A stretch of 64,000 nucleotides of DNA from NCBI RefSeq assembly GCF_009707955.1, contig NZ_WMDQ01000001.1, forward strand, positions 310,001 through 374,000, given 5' to 3'. Under the pieces are notes generated by a model that worked only from the letters and a program-made list of their open reading frames with translations, did no database searches and was not told the DNA's origin. The stretch's first letter is position 1, and the number at the start of each line of letters is the position of its first letter. The translations under genes were made by a program, and so were the position numbers. Positions 8,970 to 17,766 of this stretch are shown one piece after another. The DNA is from Flavobacterium sp. LC2016-13 (GTDB taxonomy: Bacteria > Bacteroidota > Bacteroidia > Flavobacteriales > Flavobacteriaceae).

Positions 8970-9018
8970 GGGCATGTTCGCCGCGACGAATCGGGCTATT
9001 CGTTACAAGTCCTCACGC
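8970..9018 (+). repeat. Dispersed intergenic repeat (GGGC-TGTTCGCC ... ACAAGTCCTC), copy 1
   Basis: GGGCATGTTCGCCG, CGGGCTAT and CGTTACAAGTCCTC occur in the same order as at 11817-11866. Both copies begin a few bases after a terminator hairpin and point the same way. The rest of the 8884-9199 gap is AT-rich, with a possible promoter CATCTTTG at 9163-9170 for the next gene. Confidence 0.7.
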
Positions 9019-9199
9019 AAAATGGCGTCAAATTATCATTTTAAAAGAAAATCTTCGTCAATCTGTTAAATCTGCGAAACCTTTTTTCCTTTCAAAATTC
9101 CCATTCCACAATCTTATAAATCACTACAGTAATTCTGTAAAACGTCAGGCTTCATAAAATCCCATCTTTGTAATATAAATTAATTAAAAAATTATTGTC

Positions 9200-9658
9200 A
9201 TGATACATACAGATGAAACCACAAAAGAAGCCGTTAGTACATTAGAAGGATTAATTTCAATTCTTGAAGACGGAAAACTGGGATATACAATTGCTGCTGA
9301 ACATGTAGAAAGTCCGGCTATAAAAACTGACTTTTTAGATTATGCACGTGAACGCGCCTTATTTATTGTAGAAATTCAGGACGAAATCAATAAACTGGGG
9401 AAATCAACCGATACTTCTGGCGGAGGTCCATTAGGAGCTTTACACCGTACATGGATTGATATTAAATCATCATTTACTGGTGGAGATACCGAAGCAATTA
9501 TCAATGCTTGTATTACCGGAGAAGAAGCCGCTATTGAGAAATACAAAATGGCTTTAGAAAAAAACGAACTTGAATCTAGTCAAATCGCTATTGTTTCAAA
9601 ACAATTAAATAGCATTCAAACTACTTTGACTAAAATTAAAGCGAAAAAATTGTCTTAA
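9200..9658 (+). CDS. DUF2383 / PA2169-type four-helix-bundle protein
   Basis: The 152-residue protein matches the DUF2383 ferritin-like family: residues 1-110 form amphipathic helices (TLEGLISILEDGKLGYTIAA, LDYARERALFIVEIQDEINK) with a GGGPLGALHRTWIDIKSSF segment near 75, and a CITGEEAAIEKYKMALE helix follows. There is no signal peptide. Members occur in stress-linked loci of many bacteria, but no biochemical role is established. It has its own weak promoter and a terminator, so it is monocistronic. Confidence 0.85.
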   Translation: MIHTDETTKEAVSTLEGLISILEDGKLGYTIAAEHVESPAIKTDFLDYARERALFIVEIQDEINKLGKSTDTSGGGPLGALHRTWIDIKSSFTGGDTEAIINACITGEEAAIEKYKMALEKNELESSQIAIVSKQLNSIQTTLTKIKAKKLS

Positions 9659-9684
9659 TAATTGACATTGTTTTTTTGAGAAGA

Positions 9685-9721
9685 AAACTATCTGGTTTAT
9701 TAAAACCGGGTAGTTTTTTTG
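9685..9721 (+). terminator. Rho-independent terminator of the DUF2383 gene
   Basis: AACTATCTGGTTT pairs with AAAACCGGGTAGTT (one wobble) and is followed by a T run. The rest of the 9659-9901 gap shows nothing further. Confidence 0.82.
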
Positions 9722-9901
9722 TTTTAATGCAATTCATATTTAAAGCGGATTAAAATCGGTTGAAAGCAAGATAAAACACAATCATTCCATATTAAGTTAA
9801 CAATTTCAAAAAAATCCCTCCATCATTAGCAAACTAGAAATAATTATAAGAACTTTGCAAACTTTTTTCCGTGAATACCACCGAAGGCTAAAGTTTTAGA
9901 A

Positions 9902-11776
9902 ATGAAGAAGAAAATCGAAATACTAGCTCCAGCAAAAGACTTAATTGGAGGAATGGCAGCCATAAATAGTGGAGCCGATGCCGTTTATATTGGAGCACCT
10001 CAATTTGGTGCACGATCTAATGCCAACAACTCTATTGAAGATGTCGCTGCATTAGTACAATATGCACATTTATTTAACGCTCAGGTTTTTGTTGTTATGA
10101 ATACAATTCTATACGACAACGAACTTGAAACTTGTCGTTCAATGATCTGGGAGTTATATGATATTGGTGTCGATGCCTTAATCATTCAGGATATGGCGAT
10201 TATGGAAATGGACTTACCTCCTATCGTACTTCACGCCAGCACACAAGCCAATAATCGTGACGCTGATAAAATTAAATTTCTTAAAGATGCCGGAATCAAA
10301 CGTGTGGTTTTAGCCCGAGAATTAAACCTGCATCAAATTAAAACGATTTACGACCACGCCGATGTTGAGTTAGAATTCTTCGTAACCGGAGCTTTATGTG
10401 TATCATTCAGTGGAAACTGTTATATGAGTGTAGCCAACGGAGAACGAAGTGCAAACCGTGGTTCTTGTGCACAAAACTGTCGTTTACCTTATAACTTAAT
10501 CGACGGAAACGGAGAAACTTTAATCAAAAACAGTCACTTACTTTCTATTAAAGATTTAGATATTTCAGATCAAATTCCAAATTTAATTGAAGCCGGAATT
10601 GTTTCTTTTAAAATTGAAGGCCGATTAAAAGATGTTGTTTACGTAAAAAATAACGTTTCTTATTTACGCCAGAAATTAGACAGCTTTTTAGAAGCCGAAG
10701 GAAATGACAAATACATGAAAGCTTCTTCTGGAAAATGTACGTATACTTTTGATTCTTCTTTAAACAGAACTTTCAACCGCGGTTATACCGATTATTTTGT
10801 AAACGAAAGACACAGCTCTATTGGTTCTTGGGAAAGCCCAAAATCAAAAGGTCAATATATTGGTAAACTGGTTAGAACTGTTGGAAACGCTTACGAAATC
10901 GAAAACGGCGAATTCTTAAACAACGGCGACGGACTTTGTTTCATCAACGAAAACAACGAAGCTGATGGAATTTACGTAAACAAAGCTGAAAACGGTAAAA
11001 TATATCCGAATGTTCTAAAAGAAATAAAAGACGGAACTTTTATCTACAGAAATAATGACGCCGCTTTTATCAAAATAGTAGAAAGAGAAGATAGTGCAGT
11101 TCGAAAAATCAGCACGACTTTATTACTTACCGAAAATGAAACCGGCTTCGAATTAATCGCAACCGATGAAGACGGAAATGTAAGTATTGTAAATTTAGAA
11201 CACTCTAAAGAACAAACTAAAACCGGCGAATCAATCGAAGAAAATATTAAAACGCAATTGGCAAAAACAGGTTTTACACCTTATACAGCTGATGAAATTA
11301 ACGTAATGTTTTCTCAAAACTGGTTCCTTCCTATTTCAAAAATCAACGAAATGCGAAGAACGGTTTACGATCAGTTGACGGAAATTCGTTTGGCTAATTA
11401 CAAACGTGAGGAACACCAAATGGTAAAAACATCGCATCCGTATCCTGAAACCAAATTAGATTTCATGTACAACGTTTCGAACAAAACGGCACGTAAATTC
11501 TACGAACGCCATGGTGTAACAGAAATCGAAAAAGCATTCGAATTACAATGGGATCCGGGAAAATCTCGTGTAATGACAACCAAATATTGCATAAAATACG
11601 AATTAAAAAAATGTCCGATACACCAAAAAGACATAGTAGGTGTTAAGGTAAAAGAACCATTGGTATTAAAACAAGGCGAATTAGAATACAAACTAAAATT
11701 CAACTGTAAGCCTTGTGAAATGGAAATTTGGGAAAAAGATGCTGAATTCGAAATTGAAGAAGATCATTTTCATTAA
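9902..11776 (+). CDS. Peptidase U32 family RNA hydroxylase-like protein (RlhA-like)
   Basis: This 624-residue protein opens with EILAPAKDLIGGMAAINSGADAVYIGAPQFGARS, the U32 N-terminus. It has the conserved GALCVSFSGNCYMS..GSCAQNCRLPY Cys cluster near 164-200, and a long C-terminal extension ending in more Cys pairs (YCIKYELKKCPIH near 563, CKPCEMEIW near 603). Despite the old peptidase label, characterised E. coli members RlhA and TrhP hydroxylate RNA (C2501 of 23S rRNA, tRNA U34). The length and C-terminal domain resemble RlhA more than the shorter TrhP. The conserved Cys residues are thought to bind an Fe-S cluster. The exact RNA target here is inference. Confidence 0.85.
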   Translation: MKKKIEILAPAKDLIGGMAAINSGADAVYIGAPQFGARSNANNSIEDVAALVQYAHLFNAQVFVVMNTILYDNELETCRSMIWELYDIGVDALIIQDMAIMEMDLPPIVLHASTQANNRDADKIKFLKDAGIKRVVLARELNLHQIKTIYDHADVELEFFVTGALCVSFSGNCYMSVANGERSANRGSCAQNCRLPYNLIDGNGETLIKNSHLLSIKDLDISDQIPNLIEAGIVSFKIEGRLKDVVYVKNNVSYLRQKLDSFLEAEGNDKYMKASSGKCTYTFDSSLNRTFNRGYTDYFVNERHSSIGSWESPKSKGQYIGKLVRTVGNAYEIENGEFLNNGDGLCFINENNEADGIYVNKAENGKIYPNVLKEIKDGTFIYRNNDAAFIKIVEREDSAVRKISTTLLLTENETGFELIATDEDGNVSIVNLEHSKEQTKTGESIEENIKTQLAKTGFTPYTADEINVMFSQNWFLPISKINEMRRTVYDQLTEIRLANYKREEHQMVKTSHPYPETKLDFMYNVSNKTARKFYERHGVTEIEKAFELQWDPGKSRVMTTKYCIKYELKKCPIHQKDIVGVKVKEPLVLKQGELEYKLKFNCKPCEMEIWEKDAEFEIEEDHFH

Positions 11777-11781
11777 TATAC

Positions 11782-11814
11782 AAAACCGATACTTTTAAGT
11801 GTCGGTTTTTTTAT
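11782..11814 (+). terminator. Rho-independent terminator of the U32 gene
   Basis: AAACCGATACTT pairs with AAGTGTCGGTTT (one wobble) followed by seven T residues. Confidence 0.85.
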
Positions 11815-11816
11815 TT

Positions 11817-11866
11817 TGGGCGTGTTCGCCGAAAAAGGCGAACCGGGCTATCCGTTACAAGTCCTC
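11817..11866 (+). repeat. Dispersed intergenic repeat (GGGC-TGTTCGCC ... ACAAGTCCTC), copy 2
   Basis: GGGCGTGTTCGCCG, CGGGCTAT and CGTTACAAGTCCTC match copy 1 at 8970. The 67-codon open frame across this copy is a by-product of the repeat and is not called as a gene. Confidence 0.7.
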
Positions 11867-11950
11867 GCACTTCCTTCGTCAGGCTGTGGGCTTTCCACTT
11901 CTATCCCTCACGCAAATCACAAAACGAGAAAAATTCATTTAAAAAAGAAT

Positions 11951-12013
11951 GTCATCCTGAGCGAAGTCGAAAACCTATTATCACAAAAGGTCTTCGACTT
12001 CGTTCAAACTGAC
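11951..12013. repeat. Imperfect inverted repeat of the GTCATCCTGAG family
   Basis: GTCATCCTGAGCGAAGTCGA pairs with TCGACTTCGTTCAAACTGAC with a few mismatches. The arm start GTCATCCTGAG is shared with the perfect repeat at 19659-19760. Confidence 0.75.
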
Positions 12014-12034
12014 AATTAGAAAAAATCCCAAAAA

Positions 12035-12168
12035 TGAATTGCCTTCAGCTTTAGCTGGAGGTTAAAAATAAATTTCATTATTCGGCTTTAGCCAAAAAAT
12101 AAGAATTTTGGCTAAAGCCCTTAACTAAATCAACATAGCTCCCTCCAGCTAAAGCTGGAGGCAATTCA
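12035..12168. repeat. Nested inverted repeat (CAGCTTTAGCTGGAGG outer, GGCTTTAGCC inner)
   Basis: Outer arms 12035-12061 and 12142-12168 are 27 bases with a single mismatch. Inner arms 12084-12097 and 12106-12119 (GGCTTTAGCCAAAA / TTTTGGCTAAAGCC) are perfect. Each outer arm also contains its own small palindrome (CAGCTTTAGCTG). RNA from either strand would fold into a long two-tier hairpin. Confidence 0.85.
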
Positions 12169-12237
12169 ACCTAAAAAAATAAAACTTCGCGTTCTTTGCG
12201 TAATTCTTTGTGAACTTTGCGGTTAAATATAAATTGC

Positions 12238-12263
12238 GTAGACGCACTGCAGTGCGCCTCTAC
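12238..12263. repeat. Short palindrome GCGCACTGCAGTGCGC-type
   Basis: GTAGACGCACTGCAGTGCG followed by CCTCTAC forms a 26-base near-perfect palindrome centred on CTGCAG. Two copies of GAACTTTGCGGTTAAA flank it at about 12212 and 12281. With the three preceding repeats it fills the gene-free gap 11777-12350. Confidence 0.7.
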
Positions 12264-12350
12264 ACTAATACATATAAATAGAACTTTGCGGTTAAAAACA
12301 TTTTTCGTTACTTTTACGATTCCATTATTTTCCAAAATTTCAAATATCCT

Positions 12351-13511
12351 ATGAAAATACTACTCCTGGGTTCAGGCGAATTAGGCAAAGAATTTGTCAT
12401 TGCCGCACAACGAATCGGACAAACCATAATCGCTGTTGATAGTTACGAAAATGCACCGGCAATGCAAGTTGCACACGATTTTGAAGTCATTAATATGCTT
12501 GACGGTGAAGCTCTTGACAGAATCGTAGCCAAACACAAACCAGATTTTATAGTTCCTGAAATAGAAGCCATTCGCACCGAACGTTTTTATGATTACGAAA
12601 AACAAGGAATTACGGTTGTTCCTTCGGCGAAAGCAGCAAACTTTACAATGAACCGTAAAGCTATTCGTGATTTAGCTTCAAAAGAATTAGGTTTAAAAAC
12701 GGCTAAATATCAATATGCAACTTCGGCAGAAGAACTACAAAAAGCCGTTCAGGAAGTTGGAATTCCGTGTGTGGTAAAACCTTTAATGTCTTCATCAGGA
12801 AAAGGACAATCGACGATAAAAACAGAAAGTGATATTGAAAAAGCGTGGCAATATGCTGTTGCAGGTTCCCGTGGCGATGTTATAGAAGTTATTGTTGAAG
12901 CTTTTGTAGATTTCAATTCAGAAATTACACTTTTAACGATTACTCAAAATAATAATCCAACGTTGTTTTGTGCTCCAATTGGTCACAGACAAGAGCGTGG
13001 CGATTACCAGGAAAGCTGGCAGCCGGCTTTGGTTTCTGAAAAAGATTTATACGAAGCTCAGGATATGGCCGAAAAAATAACGGAAGCACTTGGCGGAGCC
13101 GGGCTTTTTGGTGTTGAATTTTTCTTAACCAATGAAGGTGTTTATTTCTCTGAACTTTCTCCTCGCCCACACGATACCGGAATGGTAACTTTGGCCGGAA
13201 CTCAGAATTTTAATGAATTCGAATTGCATTTACGCGCCATTTTAAGTCTTCCAATTTTCGAAATTACTTTAGAAAAAGCCGGAGCAAGTGCCGTAATTTT
13301 AGCATCAGAAGATTCTACAAATCCTACTTTTAGCGGAATCGAAAAGGTAGCTGCTTTACCAAAAACTGATTTCAGGATTTTTGGTAAACCAACTTCAAGA
13401 CCTTATCGCCGAATGGGTGTTGTTTTAAGTTATGATTCATTATCAACTCCAATCGAAGAAATTGTAGAACGTGCCAAAACAACTTCAAAATTAATTACTG
13501 TAAATTCTTAA
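12351..13511 (+). CDS. purT: Formate-dependent phosphoribosylglycinamide formyltransferase
   Basis: This 386-residue ATP-grasp enzyme makes formyl-GAR from GAR, formate and ATP, the third step of purine synthesis without folate. The N-terminus [35 protein letters not shown] near 69, [20 protein letters not shown] near 90, [14 protein letters not shown] near 142 and the metal-binding [21 protein letters not shown] near 258 are diagnostic. It starts a tight three-gene unit: the DUF6370 gene begins 2 bases after its stop codon. Confidence 0.96.
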   Translation: MKILLLGSGELGKEFVIAAQRIGQTIIAVDSYENAPAMQVAHDFEVINMLDGEALDRIVAKHKPDFIVPEIEAIRTERFYDYEKQGITVVPSAKAANFTMNRKAIRDLASKELGLKTAKYQYATSAEELQKAVQEVGIPCVVKPLMSSSGKGQSTIKTESDIEKAWQYAVAGSRGDVIEVIVEAFVDFNSEITLLTITQNNNPTLFCAPIGHRQERGDYQESWQPALVSEKDLYEAQDMAEKITEALGGAGLFGVEFFLTNEGVYFSELSPRPHDTGMVTLAGTQNFNEFELHLRAILSLPIFEITLEKAGASAVILASEDSTNPTFSGIEKVAALPKTDFRIFGKPTSRPYRRMGVVLSYDSLSTPIEEIVERAKTTSKLITVNS

Positions 13512-13513
13512 AA

Positions 13514-13831
13514 ATGAAAAAAATAATATTGTTAGCATTTCTTTTTATTGGAATTGCAATGCAGGCTCAAGACAAAAAAATAATTGACAAACCACAAATT
13601 GTAGAAGCTTCTTGCGGAGAATGCCAATTTGGAATGAAAGGAAAAAGTTGTGATTTAGCTGTTCGCATTGAGGGAAAAACTTATTTTGTCGACGGAACAA
13701 CGATTCATGATCACGGTGACGCGCATGCCGAAGATGGTTTTTGCAACGCCATTAGAAAAGCTTCTGTAACCGGAACGATAGAAAATAATCGTTTTAAAGC
13801 AACTTCATTCACTTTGATAAAAGAAAAATAA
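13514..13831 (+). CDS. DUF6370-type small secreted Cys-rich protein
   Basis: A signal peptide (residues 1-18, AMQAQDKK) is followed by a compact domain with four Cys: ASCGECQFGMKGKSCDLAV at about 32-50 and GFCNAIRKASVTGTIENNRF near 75. A His/Asp-rich loop (DGTTIHDHGDAHAEDG) separates them. Spacing of Cys, His and Asp suggests metal binding or a redox role in the periplasm, but this is inference; I know of no proven function. It lies between purT and a Crp-type regulator with no spacing, so it is co-transcribed with both. Confidence 0.75.
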   Translation: MKKIILLAFLFIGIAMQAQDKKIIDKPQIVEASCGECQFGMKGKSCDLAVRIEGKTYFVDGTTIHDHGDAHAEDGFCNAIRKASVTGTIENNRFKATSFTLIKEK

Positions 13832-14406
13832 TGGAGTTAATTCTTGAAAACATTGCCAAACACGTTTCACTAACGCCTGAAGAACAAGCTCATTTTTTAT
13901 CGAAATTAGAAACGAACACATACAAAGCCAAAACCATTTTATTAAATGCGGGCGAAGTTTGCAAACATTCATATTTTGTAAATTCCGGAATTTTAAGAAG
14001 CTTTAATATCAACGATAATATTGTTGAACATGTTTTAGCGTTTGCTTGTCAAGGCTGGTGGATGAGTGATATGTACAGTTTTTTTTCGCAAAAACCGGGA
14101 CAGCTATTTATTGAAGTTTTAGAAGATTCCGAAATCGTTTCATTATCTAAAGAAAATCAGGAACAATTATATCTTGATATTCCGAAATTAGAGCGTTTTT
14201 TCAGGATTTTAATCGAAAATTCATTGGTTGCGAATCAACAACGTTTAATGGATAATTTGAGTTTGCCAGCCGAAGAACGATTCGATAAATTCACTAAGAA
14301 ATACGGAACGTTAGTCCATAAAGTTCCTCAAAAACAAATTGCGTCTTTCATTGGCGTTACACCTGAATTTTTCAGCAAAATGAAAGCTCGGCTTTTGAAA
14401 AAATAA
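13831..14406 (+). CDS. Crp/Fnr-family transcriptional regulator
   Basis: The start overlaps the previous stop by one base (TAATG), implying translational coupling. The 191-residue protein has a cyclic-nucleotide-binding-type beta-roll (residues 20-120; YFVNSGILRSFN, FIEVLEDSEIVSLSKE) and a short winged helix at the end (KQIASFIGVTPEFFSKMKARL) as in the many Crp-like regulators of Bacteroidota. Fnr-type Cys clusters are absent. The effector is unknown. It may control its own operon or the DUF6370 partner. Confidence 0.88.
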   Translation: MELILENIAKHVSLTPEEQAHFLSKLETNTYKAKTILLNAGEVCKHSYFVNSGILRSFNINDNIVEHVLAFACQGWWMSDMYSFFSQKPGQLFIEVLEDSEIVSLSKENQEQLYLDIPKLERFFRILIENSLVANQQRLMDNLSLPAEERFDKFTKKYGTLVHKVPQKQIASFIGVTPEFFSKMKARLLKK

Positions 14407-14408
14407 GA

Positions 14409-14471
14409 TTTTCCGCCACGAATTCACGAATTATTTTTGACAATAAAAATTCGTGAATTCGTGGCGGAAAA
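14409..14471. terminator. Large inverted repeat acting as bidirectional terminator
   Basis: Arms 14409-14432 and 14448-14471 are perfect over 24 bases (TTTTCCGCCACGAATTCACG and its complement). It sits exactly between the convergent crp-type gene and aceA. A diverged relative is at 50332-50393, so this is also a dispersed repeat. Confidence 0.85.
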
Positions 14472-14474
14472 AAT

Positions 14475-15755
14475 TTAAAATTGCTCAACCTCCGTAGAAT
14501 GTTTCATTGCTGTTATGGTTGATTTCCCAATCATTACCGTATTCTGAACGGCATCAAAATAAGAAGTTCCAACAAAAGCCTGATGTTTTACGGCTCTGAA
14601 ACCGTTTTTCTGCAAAGCAAATTCTCTTTCCTGCAATTCAGAATAACCTGCCATTCCGCGTTCTTTATACGCTTTAGACAATTCAAACATACTTGTATTC
14701 AAGGCATGGAAACCTGCTAAAGTAATGAACTGAAATTTATATCCCATTGCTGCTAAATCTTCTCTAAAAGTCTCCATTTCGGCAACTGATAATTTTGCAG
14801 CCCAGTTAAAAGAAGGCGAACAATTGTAAGCCAGCATTTTATCCGGAAATTCTTTTTTCATCGCATCAGCAAACTTTTTAGCATAAACCAAATCCGGATT
14901 ACTGGTTTCCATCCAGATTAAATCAGCATAAGGCGCGTAACTTAAACCTCTTGCAATTCCCTGATCGATACCATTTTTTACGTAGAAAAAACCTTCGTTT
15001 GTTTTTTCGCCTGTAATAAATTTAGCATCTCTTGGATCAGCATCGCTCGTTAATAAATTAGCAGCATCAGCATCTGTTCTGGCAACGATTAAAGTAGAAA
15101 CACCCATAACATCTGATGCTAAACGCGCTGCAATCAGTTTATTGATTGCTTCCTGAGTTGGTACCAAAACTTTTCCGCCCAAGTGTCCGCACTTTTTCGC
15201 AGAACTTAATTGGTCTTCAAAATGAACTCCTGAAGCTCCGGCTTCAATCATTGATTTCATTAGTTCGAAAGCATTTAGGTTTCCCCCAAAACCTGCTTCG
15301 GCATCAGCCACAATCGGAACTAAATAATCTTTTTTATCTTCAACTCCGTTTACAGTCTGAATCTGATCAGCACGTAACAGAGCATTGTTTATTTTTTTTA
15401 CAACCATCGGCACGCTATTTACCGGATAAAGCGATTGATCAGGATACATTTCTCCTGCCAAATTTGCATCGGCAGCCACTTGCCATCCGCTCAAATAAAT
15501 TGCTTCTAAACCGGCATCGACTTCCTGAATCGCCTGATTTCCTGTCAACGCGCCCAACCCAGCAACATAATCCTGATTTTTTAACTTTCTCCATAATTTT
15601 TGCGCTCCCATTTTGGCAATAGAATGCTCAATTTGATAGGAACCCTGAAGCGTAACTACTTCTGTAGCAGTGTAAGGGCGTTCAACACCTTTCCATCTTG
15701 GGTTCGTAATCCAATCGTTAATCAATTCCTGAATTCTGTCTTCTGTTGTTTTCAT
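14475..15755 (-). CDS. aceA: Isocitrate lyase
   Basis: This 426-residue enzyme splits isocitrate into succinate and glyoxylate, the first glyoxylate-shunt step. The catalytic motif KKCGHLGGK has Cys189. [11 protein letters not shown] near 148 and [14 protein letters not shown] near 222 bind Mg and substrate. [16 protein letters not shown] near 340 is also typical. It lies downstream of aceB in the same orientation with a 201-base gap, so the two may share a transcript for growth on acetate or fatty acids. Confidence 0.97.
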   Translation of the reverse strand: MKTTEDRIQELINDWITNPRWKGVERPYTATEVVTLQGSYQIEHSIAKMGAQKLWRKLKNQDYVAGLGALTGNQAIQEVDAGLEAIYLSGWQVAADANLAGEMYPDQSLYPVNSVPMVVKKINNALLRADQIQTVNGVEDKKDYLVPIVADAEAGFGGNLNAFELMKSMIEAGASGVHFEDQLSSAKKCGHLGGKVLVPTQEAINKLIAARLASDVMGVSTLIVARTDADAANLLTSDADPRDAKFITGEKTNEGFFYVKNGIDQGIARGLSYAPYADLIWMETSNPDLVYAKKFADAMKKEFPDKMLAYNCSPSFNWAAKLSVAEMETFREDLAAMGYKFQFITLAGFHALNTSMFELSKAYKERGMAGYSELQEREFALQKNGFRAVKHQAFVGTSYFDAVQNTVMIGKSTITAMKHSTEVEQF

Positions 15756-15879
15756 AAATAGTTTAAGTTAAAGTGGTTAGTAAGTAATAGTATTCAGTTC
15801 ACAGTTAAAAATGCTCAGTTTTAACTGGACTTATTTTTGTATTATTAAAAAATCTGCTTAGATTTTTTTAACTCTCATT

Positions 15880-15950
15880 TTATCTGCCTGATCTGCTAAA
15901 TCTGCGTGAAAAAATTATTCGCCCGCAGATCTTGCAGATTAAGCGGATTT
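15880..15950. repeat. Imperfect inverted repeat of ATCTGC units between aceB and aceA
   Basis: Left arm TATCTGCCTGATCTGCTAAA continues with TCTGCG; the right arm CCGCAGATCTTGCAGATTAA continues with GCGGAT. The arms pair imperfectly over about 28 bases. In the aceBA direction there is no T tract after the stem, so it may act as a processing or stability element and not a strong terminator. Confidence 0.6.
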
Positions 15951-15956
15951 TTTTTC

Positions 15957-17558
15957 TTATAAATATTTGTAGCAAGGAATCGTCAAAAAGTCAACGAAAT
16001 CAGGATTCACAACCAATCGTTCCAGAACTTTTTCAGCCAAAGGAAATTGCCTTTTTTCGTGATTTTCCTCTCCTAATTCGTCTTTAATTTTCCTGAATTC
16101 ATCTAAAGCCAATTCGTGATAATAAGCCAAATCTAATTTTCTGCCATTATCCAAAACCACTTTATTCTGAAGCCATTGCCACAATTGCGATCTCGAAATT
16201 TCGGCAGTTGCAGCGTCTTCCATCAAATTATGCAATGCTGCAGCGCCTTGTCCGTTTAGCCATGAAGCCAAATACAAAATCCCAACATTAATGTTTTTTC
16301 GAACGCCATTTTCAGTTATGATTCCAATTGGTGGCTCAATCAAATCTTCTTCTGTTATTTTACGATGTTCTCTTTTTATGTGAATTTGATTTGGAGTTGG
16401 CATTCCTTTATCAAAAATTTCTTTTGCTATTGAAACCAAATCCGGATGCGCAACCCAGGTTCCGTCATGACCATTTCGAACTTCACGTTCTTTATCTGTT
16501 TTTACTTTTGCAAAAGCAACAGTATTCGCTTCTTCATTATTTTTAATCGGAATTTGAGCTGCCATTCCGCCAATCGCATGAATTCCTCGTTTATGACATC
16601 TTTGAATCACCAAATTCGAATAGGCATTCATGAAAGGCGAAGTCATATTTACCTGATCGCGATCCGGAACAATGAATTTTGGATTTTTTCTAAATTTCTT
16701 GATATAAGAGAAAATATAATCCCAACGTCCGCAATTCAAACCAACGATATGTTCTTTCAATTCATAAATAATTTCATCCAATTGAAAACTTGCTGTTATG
16801 GTTTCAATTAAAACTGTCACTTTTATCGTTCCTCGTTTTAATTTCAAATAATCCTCGCTAAAATCAATTACATTGTTCCACCAACGCGCTTCGAGATAAT
16901 GTTCTAATTTTGGAATGTAGAAATAGGGTCCGGAATTATTTTCCTGCAATTTTTTATGATTATGGAAAACATACAATCCAAAATCTACCAAAGAACCCGA
17001 AACTTCATTTCCTTCAACCAAAAGATGTTTTTCTGTTAAATGCAATCCTCTTGGGCGAACAATCAAAGTCGCTATTTTTTCATTTAACTGATAACTTTTG
17101 TTTTTAAGTTCATCTGTATAAGAAATCGTTTTGTTTACAGCATCAATTAAATTCACTTGTCCATCCATCAGATTTTGCCAGGTTGGAGAAGTACTGTCTT
17201 CAAAATCAGCCATAAAAGTTTTTGCTCCTGAATTCAAGGCATTGATAATCATTTTACGATCAACCGGTCCGGTAATCTCCACTCTTCTGTCCAACAAATC
17301 TTTCGGAATTTCTCCAGCTGTCCAATTACTTTCTCTGACGTTTTTGGTTTCTGAAGGAAAAGATGGCATGACGCCCTGATCAAAAGCGGTTTGTTTTTGT
17401 TCTCGTTGTAACAATAACAATTTTCGTTGCGATTCGAATTTTCGATGCAAATCAGTTATAAACGCAACTGCTTCTTCCGTCCAAATTGTTGGATAAGAAA
17501 GCTTCTTTTCGGCTAAAAATTCCATTGCCGTTTCGGTAATTTCTAATTGGTTTTTCAT
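15957..17558 (-). CDS. aceB: Malate synthase A
   Basis: This 533-residue enzyme condenses glyoxylate with acetyl-CoA to malate. Signatures include KTFMADFEDSTSPTWQNLMD near 112, TLIVRPRGLHLTEKH near 163, LNCGRWDYIFSYIKKF near 272 and the catalytic-Asp region LHNLMEDAATAEISRSQLWQW near 440. It is the first gene after the divergent regulator, and aceA follows. Length matches the A isoform. Confidence 0.97.
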   Translation of the reverse strand: MKNQLEITETAMEFLAEKKLSYPTIWTEEAVAFITDLHRKFESQRKLLLLQREQKQTAFDQGVMPSFPSETKNVRESNWTAGEIPKDLLDRRVEITGPVDRKMIINALNSGAKTFMADFEDSTSPTWQNLMDGQVNLIDAVNKTISYTDELKNKSYQLNEKIATLIVRPRGLHLTEKHLLVEGNEVSGSLVDFGLYVFHNHKKLQENNSGPYFYIPKLEHYLEARWWNNVIDFSEDYLKLKRGTIKVTVLIETITASFQLDEIIYELKEHIVGLNCGRWDYIFSYIKKFRKNPKFIVPDRDQVNMTSPFMNAYSNLVIQRCHKRGIHAIGGMAAQIPIKNNEEANTVAFAKVKTDKEREVRNGHDGTWVAHPDLVSIAKEIFDKGMPTPNQIHIKREHRKITEEDLIEPPIGIITENGVRKNINVGILYLASWLNGQGAAALHNLMEDAATAEISRSQLWQWLQNKVVLDNGRKLDLAYYHELALDEFRKIKDELGEENHEKRQFPLAEKVLERLVVNPDFVDFLTIPCYKYL

Positions 17559-17669
17559 AGCTGTAAATTTTATTTTTTCATTGATTAGACATATTAATTG
17601 TTTATCTCTTTCTATCTTTTTAAAGATGTTTTATGAATAACAACCTCATATCTAATCTGTTTTACACTA

Positions 17670-17699
17670 CAATGTTACAAAAAGTTTTTTACAAAACAA
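17670..17699 (-). promoter_or_regulatory. Candidate promoter of aceB
   Basis: Read on the reverse strand, TTG (17697-17699), 19 bases and TAACATTG (17670-17677) fit TTTG-N19-TAnnTTTG with one mismatch in the -7 box. The -33 element touches the palindrome at 17699-17712. Confidence 0.5.
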
Positions 17700-17712
17700 G
17701 CGAACGTTCGCT
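17699..17712. promoter_or_regulatory. Perfect palindrome AGCGAACGTTCGCT, candidate operator
   Basis: This is a 14-base perfect palindrome with no spacer in the 208-base gap between aceB and the XRE/short-chain-acyl regulator. It is GC-richer than its surroundings. It abuts the candidate aceB -33 element and lies 19 bases upstream of the regulator's -33 element, a position suited to control of both genes. Confidence 0.65.
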
Positions 17713-17730
17713 AAATATTGAAAATAATTT

Positions 17731-17762
17731 TTTGGCGATTATTTTTTAAATGGTTATATTTG
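17731..17762 (+). promoter_or_regulatory. Promoter of the regulator gene (TTTG-N20-TATATTTG)
   Basis: TTTG at 17731-17734 and TATATTTG at 17755-17762 fit the Bacteroidota consensus well. The ATG at 17767 is only 5 bases after the -7 box, so the transcript would be leaderless or nearly so. Confidence 0.65.
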
Positions 17763-17766
17763 ATAC

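Noticed and set aside
8957..9157. 66-codon forward frame
   Set aside because: It begins in a terminator T tract and reads through the GGGC-TGTTCGCC repeat; product looks random.
9902..11776. Collagenase-like protease
   Set aside because: The U32 label is historical; known relatives are RNA hydroxylases with Cys clusters as seen here.
11816..12019. 67-codon forward frame
   Set aside because: It reads through two dispersed repeats and has no gene-like composition or relatives in the window.
15146..15622. 158-codon frame opposite aceA
   Set aside because: It is the antisense of a well-conserved gene; Leu/Gln-rich shadow without any motif.
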